In this document: piece by piece, positions 1 to 8,867 of the stretch | How positions within the stretch are numbered: the first letter of the stretch is position 1 | Layout: every line of letters starts with the position of its first letter | Source: Winogradskya humida | GTDB lineage: Bacteria > Actinomycetota > Actinomycetes > Mycobacteriales > Micromonosporaceae | Direction: 5' to 3' | NCBI RefSeq assembly: GCF_016862215.1 | Contig: NZ_BOMN01000031.1 | Span: forward strand, 84,984-148,983 | Length of the DNA stretch: 64,000 nt | Program-made: the position numbers and the translations under genes | Notes under the pieces: model-generated | What the model saw: the letters and a program-made list of their open reading frames with translations, nothing else | The model's database searches: none | What the model was told of the DNA's origin: nothing

Positions 1-2351
1 CCGGACTGCGCGGTGACCTGGATCTTGACACCGGCGGCGGGAAGCTTGACGCCCGCCCACGGGGTCTCGTCGTAGAAGTACTTCTTGGTGTCGTCGAACG
101 TCGTCGCCGCGGCCTGGCCACGGATGTAGCTGGCCTTGCCGTTGACGTGCAGCGTGAACGAGTCCGCCTTGGTGGTGCTGAACGGAGCGTCGTACAGCTG
201 GATCCGCGACCGCCACGGCACGCCCTCGAGGTTGTAGATCGGCTCGGGGTGCGCGTCGATGATCAGGTTACGGCCGGAGCCCGGGTGGACGTTGACGTTG
301 TTGTCCGCCACCGAGGTGTCCCAGTACGAGATGAGCACGCCCTGCTGGTACGCGAAGTGCTCCGCGTAGTCCGGCCGGGCCGGGTAACCGAAGTTGTACG
401 GGCCCGTCTTGAGGTACTTGTCATAGGCGACGTAGCTGCGGTTGCCCACGATGTAGAAGTTGTCGTACGCCGCGCTGGTCGAGGCACCGACGACGCTGAA
501 GCCCTTGGCGGTCCAGGTCGGGGTGGTCTCGGCACCGTCGGTGGAGACAACGGCACCGTTCGCCGTGATCGCCAGGTCGTCACCGAAGAAACCACCCTCG
601 GAGACGCCACCGTCGGTCAGGTAGTGCAGACGGAGCGAGATCTTCTTGCCGGCGTACGCGTCGAGCGGGATGTGGAAGCTCTGCCACGCGCCGTTGCTCG
701 TGCCGGAGACCGCGGGACGACCCGGCTCTCCGCCGTCGTTGCCGAGCGGCTGACCGTCCACAGTGCCGTCGAGGGCGGTCCAGTTGGTGCCGTCCTCGGA
801 GGCCTCGAAGTAGAGGTAGTCATAACCCTCTTCGATGCTGTAGCGGCCCTTGAGGTCGAGCGCCGCGCTGGTCTTGCCGGTCAGGTCGACCGCCTTGGTC
901 AGCGTGGTGTTGAGGCCGTCGTCGTTGCCGGAGAAGTACTGCTTCGTACCGGCGTACGGCGCACCGAGCTGTGTGGTGAGCTGCTTGTCCGGCAGAACGA
1001 CCACGGCGCCCTGTGCCTTGTCCGTGTTGTACTCCTGCGGGCCGAGCTCGAGGGTCTTCTGCTGGCCCTTGACCACGACCTCGTAGTCCAGCCAGCCGAG
1101 CTGCAGCTTGTTCCAGGCGCCGATGTCGCCCGGGCGCGTGCCGAGCGGCTCGCCGGCCCCGGAGAGACGGCTCTGCGCCATCAGGGTCCAGAACTCGCTG
1201 TTGTTGTTCGTGCCGCCGCTGGTGTCGTAGTCGTCCGGCAGGCCGAGGTCGTGCCCGTACTCGTGGGCGAAGACCGAGAGGCCGCCGTTCTCCGGCTGCA
1301 TGGTGTAGTCGGAGATCCAGACGCCGGTGTTGCCGACCTGGGTGCCGCCGTACTTGTTGTACGAGGGGCCGTCGCTGCCGACGGTGTTCAGGTAGGCGTT
1401 CCAGCGGTGCGCCCAGATGGCGTCCTCACCCTGCTGCGGGTCGCCGTCGGACTGGTCGCCGCCGGCGTGGACGATCTGGAAGTGGTCGATGTAACCGTCG
1501 GGCTCGTTGAAGTCGCCGTCGCCGTCGTAGTCGTTACGGTCCCACTGGTCGAACTGCTTGATCTCAGTGGCGATCTCGGCGTCGGTCTTGCCGGCGGCCT
1601 TACGGGTCGCGACCCACTGCGCCACGGCGTCCTTGATGAGCGCCCAGGCGTTGGTGTCGGTGCAGAGACCGTTGATGTCGCAGTCGCGGCCGTAGCGGGC
1701 CTCGTTGTAGGGCACCTTCACCCAGTCGGACACCTCGCCCTCGACGCTGTAGCGACCCGAGGACTGGGTCTCGTAGTACGTCTTGAGCGACTCGGCGTCG
1801 GAGCCGTCGCCGAAGTACAGCGACTCGTAGTGCTCCTTGTTGTAGTCCGCCTGCCAGACCGTGGTGTTGTCCTGGGCCCGGTCGGGCGACGGGATCGCGT
1901 TGTGCAGCGGACCCTCGAACGTGGTCGGGCCCGGCGTGGCCGGGTCGCTGTCGACGTCCGGGTAGTTCGGGTGCCGCTGGTTGCCGAACTCCGCCAGGAT
2001 CACGAAGATCTTGTCGGTGCGCTCGTTGTCGAGCTCGACGTACTGGTCCTGGCCGGTGGCCGCGACCGTGCGGTCGGCGAGGCCGCCGCCCTGGGTCTTG
2101 CCGACCTTCGCAACGATGCTGCCGTTCCGCTTCTGCGTTTTGATCTTGCCCTTCAGGACACCCTGAATGGCGGTCTGGCGCAGTTCGCGGCGCTTGTCCT
2201 CAAGGGGGTTGGGGAGATCGTCCTTCTTGGGGGCCTTCGCGGCCGCCGGGACGGGCTCCACCGGAGGCGCCGCCTGAGCCACGGTCGGGAGAGCGATCCC
2301 GACACTGGTGACCATGGCGGCGCTGAGTAGTCCCACGACTACTTTGCGCAC
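1..2351 (-). CDS. Secreted M6 family metalloprotease (immune inhibitor A-like), C-terminus cut by window edge
   Basis: The 3' end of this gene lies beyond base 1; about 783 codons are visible. The GTG start at 2351 has a GGAGG site about 6 bases upstream and begins MRKVVVGLL, a Sec signal peptide ending near AQA-APP. The zinc site HEYGHDLGLPDD lies near residue 363 and fits the metzincin-like HExxHxxGxxD pattern of M6 peptidases. Downstream is a beta-sandwich region typical of immune inhibitor A homologues. These enzymes are secreted endopeptidases that degrade extracellular proteins; the substrate here is unknown. It is highly similar to the next gene (2548-4929) along its whole length, so the two are a tandem duplication. 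The family is certain; the physiological role is inference. Confidence 0.93.
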   Translation of the reverse strand, partial: MRKVVVGLLSAAMVTSVGIALPTVAQAAPPVEPVPAAAKAPKKDDLPNPLEDKRRELRQTAIQGVLKGKIKTQKRNGSIVAKVGKTQGGGLADRTVAATGQDQYVELDNERTDKIFVILAEFGNQRHPNYPDVDSDPATPGPTTFEGPLHNAIPSPDRAQDNTTVWQADYNKEHYESLYFGDGSDAESLKTYYETQSSGRYSVEGEVSDWVKVPYNEARYGRDCDINGLCTDTNAWALIKDAVAQWVATRKAAGKTDAEIATEIKQFDQWDRNDYDGDGDFNEPDGYIDHFQIVHAGGDQSDGDPQQGEDAIWAHRWNAYLNTVGSDGPSYNKYGGTQVGNTGVWISDYTMQPENGGLSVFAHEYGHDLGLPDDYDTSGGTNNNSEFWTLMAQSRLSGAGEPLGTRPGDIGAWNKLQLGWLDYEVVVKGQQKTLELGPQEYNTDKAQGAVVVLPDKQLTTQLGAPYAGTKQYFSGNDDGLNTTLTKAVDLTGKTSAALDLKGRYSIEEGYDYLYFEASEDGTNWTALDGTVDGQPLGNDGGEPGRPAVSGTSNGAWQSFHIPLDAYAGKKISLRLHYLTDGGVSEGGFFGDDLAITANGAVVSTDGAETTPTWTAKGFSVVGASTSAAYDNFYIVGNRSYVAYDKYLKTGPYNFGYPARPDYAEHFAYQQGVLISYWDTSVADNNVNVHPGSGRNLIIDAHPEPIYNLEGVPWRSRIQLYDAPFSTTKADSFTLHVNGKASYIRGQAAATTFDDTKKYFYDETPWAGVKLPAAGVKIQVTAQS

Positions 2352-2430
2352 TACGTACCTCCGTCGACGTGCCCGAATCGCTGGGGTGCAGCGGCTCGGC
2401 ATGCAGAGGTCCCGGGTTCGGGACCCAGGT

Positions 2431-2441
2431 GAACGTATGCA
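2431..2441 (-). promoter_or_regulatory. Leader motif shared by the two M6 protease genes (copy 1)
   Basis: On the minus strand the 11-mer TGCATACGTTC is followed 5-6 bases later by a small hairpin (2408-2425, 7-bp stem) and then the GGAGGT ribosome binding site. The same 11-mer and hairpin arrangement precedes the second protease at 5006-5016. The embedded TACGTT fits a TAnnnT -10 hexamer, so this may be the promoter. The DNA just upstream (2440-2500) is unusually AT-rich. The promoter role is inferred from conservation between the two copies. Confidence 0.45.
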
Positions 2442-2501
2442 AAAAATTAGATACGTGGAAGTGATGTAGTGAAATTAATCAAGATCTTTACACACGTGAA
2501 A

Positions 2502-2533
2502 GGCGGCGCCGGGAAAGTTTTCCCAGCGCCGCC
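2502..2533 (-). terminator. Hairpin terminator after the second M6 protease
   Basis: GGCGGCGC and GCGCCGCC arms flank an inner GGGAAA/TTTCCC stem with one mismatch. The hairpin lies 15 bases past the stop of the 2548-4929 gene in its reading direction. Only a short T run follows. Confidence 0.7.
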
Positions 2534-2547
2534 TCCATGATGGTGCT

Positions 2548-4929
2548 TTAGCTGAACTTCACCGTCGCCGAGGTGCCGGACTGTGCGGTGACCTGGATCT
2601 TGACGCCGGCGGCGGGCAGCTTGACGCCTGCGGCCGGGGTCTCGTCGTAGAAGTACTTCTGCGTGTCATCGAACGTCGGCTGCGCGGCCTGGCCACGAAT
2701 GTAGCTGGCCTTGCCGTTGATGTGCAGCGTGAACGAATCGGCCTTCTTCAACCCGAACGGTGCGTCGTAGATCTGCACCCGGGCGCGCCACGGCACACCC
2801 TCCAGGTTGTAGACCGGCTCCGGGTGCGCGTCGACGTACAGGTTGCGGCCGGTGCCGGGGTGGGTGCTGACGTTGTTGTCCGAGACCGAGGTGTCCCAGT
2901 ACGAGATCAGCACGCCCTGCTGGTACGAGAAGTGATCCACGAAGTCGGGCTTCGCCGGGTAGCCGAAGAAGTACGGGCCCGTCTTGAGGTACTGGTCGTA
3001 GCCGACGTACGAGCGGTTGCCGACGATGTAGAAGTTGTCGTACGCCGCGGTGGTCGAGGAACCGACGACGCTGAAGCCCGCGGGGGTCCAGGTCGGGGTG
3101 GTCTCGGCGCCGTCCGTCGACACCACGGTGCCGTCGGTGGTGACCGTCAGGTTGTCGCCGAAGAACCCGCCCTCGGAGACGCCGCCGTCGGTCAGGTAGT
3201 GCAGGCGGAACTTGACCTTCTGGCCCGCGTACGCGTTGAGCGGCACAGCGATGTCCGCCCAGGCGCCGCCAGTGCTGCCGGTCAGCGCCGGGTTGCCACT
3301 GCCGTCGGTCGGGAAGGCGGCGCCGTTGACCGTGCCGTTGAGCCGGGTCCAGGTGCTGCCGTTGTCCGTCGACGCCTCGAAGTAGAGGTAGTCGTAGTCG
3401 ACCTCGATGGCGTAGCGGCCCTTGAGCGTGACCGAGCCGGTGGTCTTACCGGTGAGGTCGACGTCCTTGGTCAGCGCGGTCTCGAGGTCGTCCTGGTTGC
3501 CGGAGAAGTACTGCTTGGTTCCGGCGTACGGCGCGCCCAGCGGCGTGACGACCTGCTTGTCGGGCAGCACCACGACCGCGGCCTGCGCCTTGGCGGTGTT
3601 GTACTCCTCCGGGCCGAGCTCGAGGGTCTTCTGCTGACCCTTGACCAGGACCTCGTAGTCGAGCCAGCCGAGCTGCAGCTTGTTCCACGCGCCCATGTCG
3701 CCGGGGCGGGTGCCGATGCCCTGGTCGCCCGTGGCGCTGAGGCGGTTCTGCGCCATGAGCGTCCAGTACTCGTTGGCGTTGTCGCCGCGGCCGGTGGTGT
3801 CGTAGTCGTCCGGCAGCGTGAGGTCGTGCGTGTACTCGTGGGCGAAGACGGCGAGGCCACCGTTCTCCGGCTGCATCGTGTAGTCACCGATCCAGAGGCC
3901 GGTGTCGCCGACCTGGGTGCCGCCGCGCAGGTTGCCCGACGGGCCGGTGGAACCGGCGTCGCCCGAGCTCACGTACGAGCGGTGGCTCCAGATGGCGTCC
4001 TCACCCTGCTGCGGGTCACCGTCGGCCTGGTCGCCACCGGCGTGCACGATCTGGAAGTGGTCGATGTAGCCGTCGGGCTCGTTGAAGTCGCCGTCGTTGT
4101 CGTAGTCGTACCGGTCGTGCTGGTCGAACGACTGCAGGTCCGCGACGATCTGATCCTCGGTACGCCCGGCGGCCCGCTGGTCGATGACCCACTGGTTGGC
4201 GGCGTCACGGACGAGCTGCTGGACGTTGCTGCAGACGTGGCTGCCGCAGAGGTCGCGACCGTACCGGGCCTCGTTGTACTTGACCTTGACCCAGTCGGTG
4301 ACCTCGCCGTCGACGCTGTAGCGGCCGGACGACTGCGTCTGCATATAGGTCTTCAGCGACTCGGTGCCCGCACCGTCGCCGAAGTAGAGGTTGCGGAAGT
4401 AGTCGGAGCTGTAGTCGGACCGCCAGATCGTGGAGTTGTCCACGCCGCGGTCGGGCTCCGGGATCGAGTTGTGCAGCGGACCCTCGAACGTCGCGGGCCC
4501 GGCGGTCGCCGGGTCGCTGTCCACGTCGGGGTAGCTGGGGTGCCGGTCGTTGCCGAACTCCGCGAGGATCACGAAGATCCGGTCGGTGTTCTCACGCTCG
4601 AGCTCGACGTACTGGTCGACGCCGTCGTCGTTCGTGGTCGCCGTCTTGTTGAGTGCGGACACGCCCTGGTTCTTGCCGACCTTGACCACGGTGCTGCCGT
4701 TGCGCTCGATCGGCTTGGCGCGGCCGGTGAGCACATCGGTGATGGCCTGCTGGCGCAGCGCCCGGGTCTTGTCGTTGAACGGGTTGGGGATGTCGTCGAC
4801 GGTGGCGGTGCCGGCCTGACTGGCCGGTGCCGGGTCGGCAGGTGGAGCAGCGCTGGCGACGGTCGGGAGCGAGATCCCGACGCTGGTCACCATTGCGGCG
4901 CCCAGCAGTCCCACGACTACCTTGCGCAC
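2548..4929 (-). CDS. Secreted M6 family metalloprotease (immune inhibitor A-like), second copy
   Basis: This 793-residue protein starts at GTG 4929, with GGAGGTAAC just upstream. An ATG 41 codons further upstream would only add a non-signal extension across the leader. Residues 1-30 form a Sec signal peptide (RKVVVGLLGAAMV, cleavage after ASA). The M6 catalytic domain carries HEYTHDLTLPDD at about residue 364, then a MAM-like/beta-sandwich region and a C-terminal domain. Compared with its neighbour, two glycines of the zinc motif are threonine, including the turn glycine of HExxHxxG. Activity may therefore differ or be lost. It lies directly upstream of copy 1 but has its own leader and terminator, suggesting separate transcription units. 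Confidence 0.93.
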   Translation of the reverse strand: MRKVVVGLLGAAMVTSVGISLPTVASAAPPADPAPASQAGTATVDDIPNPFNDKTRALRQQAITDVLTGRAKPIERNGSTVVKVGKNQGVSALNKTATTNDDGVDQYVELERENTDRIFVILAEFGNDRHPSYPDVDSDPATAGPATFEGPLHNSIPEPDRGVDNSTIWRSDYSSDYFRNLYFGDGAGTESLKTYMQTQSSGRYSVDGEVTDWVKVKYNEARYGRDLCGSHVCSNVQQLVRDAANQWVIDQRAAGRTEDQIVADLQSFDQHDRYDYDNDGDFNEPDGYIDHFQIVHAGGDQADGDPQQGEDAIWSHRSYVSSGDAGSTGPSGNLRGGTQVGDTGLWIGDYTMQPENGGLAVFAHEYTHDLTLPDDYDTTGRGDNANEYWTLMAQNRLSATGDQGIGTRPGDMGAWNKLQLGWLDYEVLVKGQQKTLELGPEEYNTAKAQAAVVVLPDKQVVTPLGAPYAGTKQYFSGNQDDLETALTKDVDLTGKTTGSVTLKGRYAIEVDYDYLYFEASTDNGSTWTRLNGTVNGAAFPTDGSGNPALTGSTGGAWADIAVPLNAYAGQKVKFRLHYLTDGGVSEGGFFGDNLTVTTDGTVVSTDGAETTPTWTPAGFSVVGSSTTAAYDNFYIVGNRSYVGYDQYLKTGPYFFGYPAKPDFVDHFSYQQGVLISYWDTSVSDNNVSTHPGTGRNLYVDAHPEPVYNLEGVPWRARVQIYDAPFGLKKADSFTLHINGKASYIRGQAAQPTFDDTQKYFYDETPAAGVKLPAAGVKIQVTAQSGTSATVKFS

Positions 4930-5005
4930 TACGTTACCTCCGTTGACAGGACCGCACACCGTGGTTCGGCGGCGGCCTAGCAGGCCCCGGATCCGGGGCT
5001 GGAGA

Positions 5006-5016
5006 GAACGTATGCA
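5006..5016 (-). promoter_or_regulatory. Leader motif shared by the two M6 protease genes (copy 2)
   Basis: The minus-strand 11-mer TGCATACGTTC is repeated here, followed by the perfect palindrome GCCCCGGATCCGGGGC at 4984-4999. The order (11-mer, hairpin, GGAGGT, GTG start) is the same as for the neighbouring paralogue. Confidence 0.45.
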
Positions 5017-5054
5017 GATATAGCGATGCCTGGCAAGGTCCAGTTTGGTCATAA

Positions 5055-5092
5055 CATCGACGGCAGTGGATTGTTACCCACTGCCGTCGATG
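5055..5092 (-). terminator. Strong hairpin terminator after acetyl-CoA synthetase
   Basis: A perfect 15-bp stem, CATCGACGGCAGTGG with its complement, encloses an 8-base loop. It lies 10 bases beyond the stop of the 5102-7087 gene, in the direction of that gene. Confidence 0.8.
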
Positions 5093-5101
5093 CGTGTGCG
5101 G

Positions 5102-7087
5102 TCAGTCCTCGGACTTGGTCGAAGTCATACCTGACGAGATCAGATCCATGACCGTGGAGTCCTGCAACGTCGTGACATCGCCCAGCGACCTGTTCTCCGC
5201 GACGTCCTTCAGCAGTCGACGCATAATTTTTCCGGACCGGGTCTTGGGCAGCTCGGCGACGAGCATGATCTGCCGGGGCTTGGCGATCGGGCCCAGCTTC
5301 TTGGCGACGTGCAGGCGCAGCTCCTGGATCAGCTTCTCGCCGGCCTCGCCGCTGGTGTCGACGTTGCCCCGGGGGATCGTGAACGCCACGATGGCCTGAC
5401 CGGTTGTCGGGTCGGTGGCGCCGACGACCGCGGCCTCGGCCACGGACGGGTGCGAGACCAGGGCCGACTCGACCTCGGTGGTCGAGATGTTGTGCCCGGA
5501 GATCAGCATGACGTCGTCGACCCGGCCGAGCAGCCAGAGCGCGCCGTCGTCGTCCTTTTTCGCGCCGTCCCCGGCGAAGTAGATCCAGTCCTCACCGACG
5601 CCGGCGCCCTTGCCGAAGCGCGACCAGTACGTGTCGATGAAGCGCTGGTCGTCACCCCAGATCGTGCGCAGCATCGACGGCCACGGCTCGCGCAGTACCA
5701 GGAACCCGCCGCCGCCGTTCGGCACCGAGCGGGCCTCGTCGTCGACCACGTCCGCGGAGATGCCGGGGAGTGCGGTCATCGCGGAGCCGGGCTTGGTGCT
5801 GGTGACGCCGGGCAGCGGAGAGATCATGACCGAGCCGGTCTCGGTCTGCCACCAGGTGTCCACAATGGGGCAGTTGTCGTGGCCGACGTTCGCCCTGTAC
5901 CACATCCAGGCTTCGGGGTTGATCGGCTCGCCGACGCTGCCGAGCACACGCAGTGACGACAGGTCGTACTTCGCCGGGATGTCGTCGCCCCACTTCATCA
6001 TCGTGCGGATGAGCGTGGGCGCGGTGTAGAGGATGGTGACCTTGTACTTGTCGACGATCTCCCAGAACCGGCCGCGGTTCGGGGTGTCCGGCGTCCCCTC
6101 GTACATGACCTGGGTGGCGCCGTTGGAGAGCGGCCCGTAGACGATGTACGAGTGCCCGGTGACCCAGCCGATGTCGGCGGTGCACCAGTAGACGTCGCTT
6201 TCGGGCTTCAGATCAAAGACGGCGTTATGCGTGTACGACGTCTGCGTCAGGTATCCGCCCGTGGTGTGCAGGATGCCCTTCGGTTTACCCGTCGTGCCCG
6301 AGGTGTAGAGGATGAACAGCGGGTGCTCGGAGTCGAACGCCTGCGGCTCGTGCTTGTCTCCGGCCTGTTCGACCGTCTCGTGCCACCAGAGGTCCTTCTC
6401 GCCCCACGCGACATCTTCACCGGTGCGGCGTACGACGAGCACGTGCTCGATGCTCGGACACTGCGCGACAGCGTCGTCGACCGTCGGCTTGAGCGCGGAC
6501 GGCTTGCCTCGCCGGTATCCGCCGTCCGCAGTGATCACGAGCTTCGCGTCCGCGTCCTGGATGCGGGTGGAGAGGGCGTCCACCGAGAACCCGCCGAACA
6601 CGACGCTGTGGGTCGCGCCGATCCGCGCGCAGGCCAGCATCGCCACCGCGGCCTCGGGGATCATCGGCAGGTAGATGGCGACCCGGTCGCCGGCCGTGAT
6701 GCCCAGCTCGGTGAGCGTGTTGGCGGCCTGGCTGACGCTCTTGAGCAGGTCGGCGTAGGTGATCGAGCGGGTGTCCCCGGGCTCGCCCTCCCAGTGGATC
6801 GCGACCTTGTCGCCGTGCCCGGCCTCGACATGACGGTCCACGCAGTTGTACGCGATGTTCAGCTCGCCGCCGACGAACCACTTGGCGAAGGGCGGGTTGG
6901 ACCAGTCGAGGACCTGTTCCCACGGCTTGGCCCAGCTGAGTCGTTTCGCCTGTTGCTCCCAGAACCACTGGCGGTTCTCGTCGGCTTCGTCGTAGGCCTC
7001 GGCCTTGACGTTGGCATTGGCGGCGAGGTCGGCGGGCGGCGGGAACTGCCGCGTCTCCGAATACAGGTTCTCCAGCGTCTCGCTCAT
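5102..7087 (-). CDS. acsA: Acetyl-CoA synthetase (AMP-forming)
   Basis: This cytoplasmic 661-residue enzyme activates acetate to acetyl-CoA through acetyl-AMP. It has the full family length. The AMP-binding P-loop motif [11 protein letters not shown] is present, and near the C-terminus lies [14 protein letters not shown], whose lysine is the site of regulatory acetylation in known Acs enzymes. The ATG at 7087 ([11 protein letters not shown]) has AGAGGAG upstream. A longer reading frame reaches 7243, but the extra residues do not resemble Acs. Placement near the tad locus matches acs (Rv3667) in mycobacteria. A strong terminator follows. Confidence 0.97.
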   Translation of the reverse strand: MSETLENLYSETRQFPPPADLAANANVKAEAYDEADENRQWFWEQQAKRLSWAKPWEQVLDWSNPPFAKWFVGGELNIAYNCVDRHVEAGHGDKVAIHWEGEPGDTRSITYADLLKSVSQAANTLTELGITAGDRVAIYLPMIPEAAVAMLACARIGATHSVVFGGFSVDALSTRIQDADAKLVITADGGYRRGKPSALKPTVDDAVAQCPSIEHVLVVRRTGEDVAWGEKDLWWHETVEQAGDKHEPQAFDSEHPLFILYTSGTTGKPKGILHTTGGYLTQTSYTHNAVFDLKPESDVYWCTADIGWVTGHSYIVYGPLSNGATQVMYEGTPDTPNRGRFWEIVDKYKVTILYTAPTLIRTMMKWGDDIPAKYDLSSLRVLGSVGEPINPEAWMWYRANVGHDNCPIVDTWWQTETGSVMISPLPGVTSTKPGSAMTALPGISADVVDDEARSVPNGGGGFLVLREPWPSMLRTIWGDDQRFIDTYWSRFGKGAGVGEDWIYFAGDGAKKDDDGALWLLGRVDDVMLISGHNISTTEVESALVSHPSVAEAAVVGATDPTTGQAIVAFTIPRGNVDTSGEAGEKLIQELRLHVAKKLGPIAKPRQIMLVAELPKTRSGKIMRRLLKDVAENRSLGDVTTLQDSTVMDLISSGMTSTKSED

Positions 7088-7271
7088 GAGGGCGGCTCCT
7101 CTGCTCTGTTGTGTGCACACTAGTTGCGCTCGGGCGGCCCGTGCTCGTCCCGCGCGCTGAGTGGCGGAGAGTGCGCGCCGACCGGGCAGATCATGATCGA
7201 TGCTGCGCGAATCTTGCCACTTCTGAGCCCTAATGCGCAGCAAGTGTTTCGTAGGGTTTTCCGGTTACGGT

Positions 7272-8021
7272 ATGCCGGTGACGAACGATCCGCTGGCTCC
7301 GCTGCTCGCCCTGACCGGGGTCGAGGACGCTTTCACCGAGGCCCGCGAGCGCGTCGATGCCGCGCTGCGGCACCGGGCGCTGCGCCGCAACGGTGGCCAG
7401 GTCGCCGCCGAGGTCGGCCTGCGCGCCGCCGTGGCCAGTGCGGCCCTGGAAGACCATCGCTACGACCTCGCCGACGTCCGCGGTGGCACGGTCACCGACC
7501 CGATCGTGCAGGGCGCTCTGCGCGTCTCCGAGTCCCTCGGCGGCCTGACCGACCTCTGGCCCCGAGCGCCCCGCCAGGTGCTCGCCCGGCTCCACATGCT
7601 GGCGGCCCGCGGCTCGGTGGCCGAGGCCGACCTCGGCCGGCTGGCCTCCGGCGCCGACCGGATCGACGCCCTCGCCGGGCTGGTCGCCGGCAATGAGCGG
7701 ACGCCCCCGCTGCTGCTCGCCGCGATCGTGCACGCCGAGTTGATCACCTTGCGCCCCTTCGCCGGGCCCGCGGGTGTCGTCGCGCGGGCGGCCGCGCGGC
7801 TCACCCTGGTCTCCCGCGGCTTCGACGCCCGCGGTCTGGTCGGGGTCGAGGAGGGCCATCTCACCCGCGAGCCCGAATATGTGGGATCGGCCGGGGCGTA
7901 CGCGACCGGCACGCCGGACGGTGTCCGATCGTGGCTGCGGCACTACGCAGCCGCGGTGATCGAGGGTGCGGATGAGATCCCCCGGATCGGCGATGAGGTG
8001 TTGGCACCTTCGGGCGGGTGA
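7272..8021 (+). CDS. Fic-like domain protein with degenerate active-site motif
   Basis: This helical protein of about 249 residues contains LRPFAGPAGVVARAAARL at the place where Fic domains carry HPFxxGNGRxxR. The fold-defining RPF is kept, but the catalytic histidine is replaced by arginine-preceded leucine and the GNGR core is lost. It is therefore probably not an AMPylating enzyme. Actinobacterial homologues are often labelled 'oxidoreductase' without evidence. The ATG at 7272 (MPVTNDPLAP) is preferred over one 13 codons upstream, because the extra residues overlap the divergent promoter region shared with acs. There is no clear ribosome binding site, so the message may be leaderless. The function is unknown. 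Confidence 0.75.
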   Translation: MPVTNDPLAPLLALTGVEDAFTEARERVDAALRHRALRRNGGQVAAEVGLRAAVASAALEDHRYDLADVRGGTVTDPIVQGALRVSESLGGLTDLWPRAPRQVLARLHMLAARGSVAEADLGRLASGADRIDALAGLVAGNERTPPLLLAAIVHAELITLRPFAGPAGVVARAAARLTLVSRGFDARGLVGVEEGHLTREPEYVGSAGAYATGTPDGVRSWLRHYAAAVIEGADEIPRIGDEVLAPSGG

Positions 8022-8078
8022 TGCGTCGAAGTTCGAATTACCCGATTTGCGGCCGTTGGCGGTTGCCATACTCGGTTG

Positions 8079-8555
8079 ATGGACGACGATTGGGTCCGGC
8101 CATACTCTCCCGGCCCCGGCCGCTGGCTGGTCATCGGCTGGGAAGCTGTGGCCTTCGGCCTCCTCGGCTGGGCGAGCATCGGCCTCTTCGACCTGACCGG
8201 CGCGGGTGTGCACATCCTCGCGATGGTCATCGCCGCGGTGTGGGTGCTCGCCGGCTGGCGGATCCTGGAGATGGGCGTCTACGTGCGGCCCGCAGGTCTA
8301 CGGATCCGGGGGTTGCTGCGGTCGCGCACGCTGCGGTGGGAGGAGATCGCCCACGTGCGGCTCCACAAGCACACCAACAAGGTGGGCCGGTGGGAGATCC
8401 AGGGCGGCATGACCGTGCTGATCGAGCGGCGGGACGGGCCGACGGTCAACACCGAGTTGTGGGCCCAGGGTGTGGACTTCCATCGCCGGCCGCAGGCCTT
8501 CCGCGACGTCTACCACGAGCTGCGCAACCGGCACCTGCAGTCGGCGCGGGGCTGA
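8079..8555 (+). CDS. PH-domain (bPH2-like) small membrane protein
   Basis: This 158-residue protein starts at ATG 8079. Two membrane segments span about residues 17-60 (WLVIGWEAVAFGLLGWASIG and VHILAMVIAAVWVLAGW). A bacterial PH-like domain follows (YVRPAGLRIRGLLRSRTLRW, then EEIAHVRLH). The layout of two helices then PH fold is common in actinobacterial membrane proteins of unknown role. It lies 58 bases after the Fic-like gene and may be co-transcribed with it. A strong terminator follows at 8609. Confidence 0.75.
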   Translation: MDDDWVRPYSPGPGRWLVIGWEAVAFGLLGWASIGLFDLTGAGVHILAMVIAAVWVLAGWRILEMGVYVRPAGLRIRGLLRSRTLRWEEIAHVRLHKHTNKVGRWEIQGGMTVLIERRDGPTVNTELWAQGVDFHRRPQAFRDVYHELRNRHLQSARG

Positions 8556-8602
8556 TCGGGCGAGCTGATCGGGTCGGCTGATCGGGCGGGCTGATGGGGG
8601 GC
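8551..8602 (+). repeat. 13-bp direct repeat, four units
   Basis: Units beginning GCTGATCGGG start at 8551, 8564, 8577 and 8590. The first unit contains the stop codon of the upstream gene. The repeat is short and directly precedes the terminator. Confidence 0.8.
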
Positions 8603-8608
8603 ATAAAG

Positions 8609-8636
8609 GACGCCGCCTCACGGGTGAGGCGGCGTC
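8609..8636 (+). terminator. Hairpin terminator after the PH-domain gene
   Basis: A perfect 12-bp stem (GACGCCGCCTCA and its complement) has a CGGG loop. It could serve the plus-strand gene upstream and the minus-strand HAD gene that ends at 8868. The rest of 8640-8867 shows no gene. Confidence 0.75.
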
Positions 8637-8867
8637 GCTTGCGCGTCCTACCGGGCTATCAGGCGTGCACCTGGGGTTCTGTTGTCGGCAGTCCCGCCGG
8701 TTTCCCGGTGGGTCCCGCCGCAACGTGCCTGCCGTGGCTGATCGCGCGTGGGTTCCCGGTGGCCGTGCACGGAATCCGATGAACGGGTCCGCGGTTTCTT
8801 TCTACGCCTCTGTCGCCTTGATCACCAGGGCAAATGCCACTTAAAGTAATTAGTCAGACGCTTGATG

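Noticed and set aside
147..2330. Long open frame opposite the first M6 protease
   Set aside because: It is antisense to a gene with signal peptide, zinc motif and homologous neighbour. It consists of Val/Arg/Asp-rich shadow sequence typical of GC-rich DNA.
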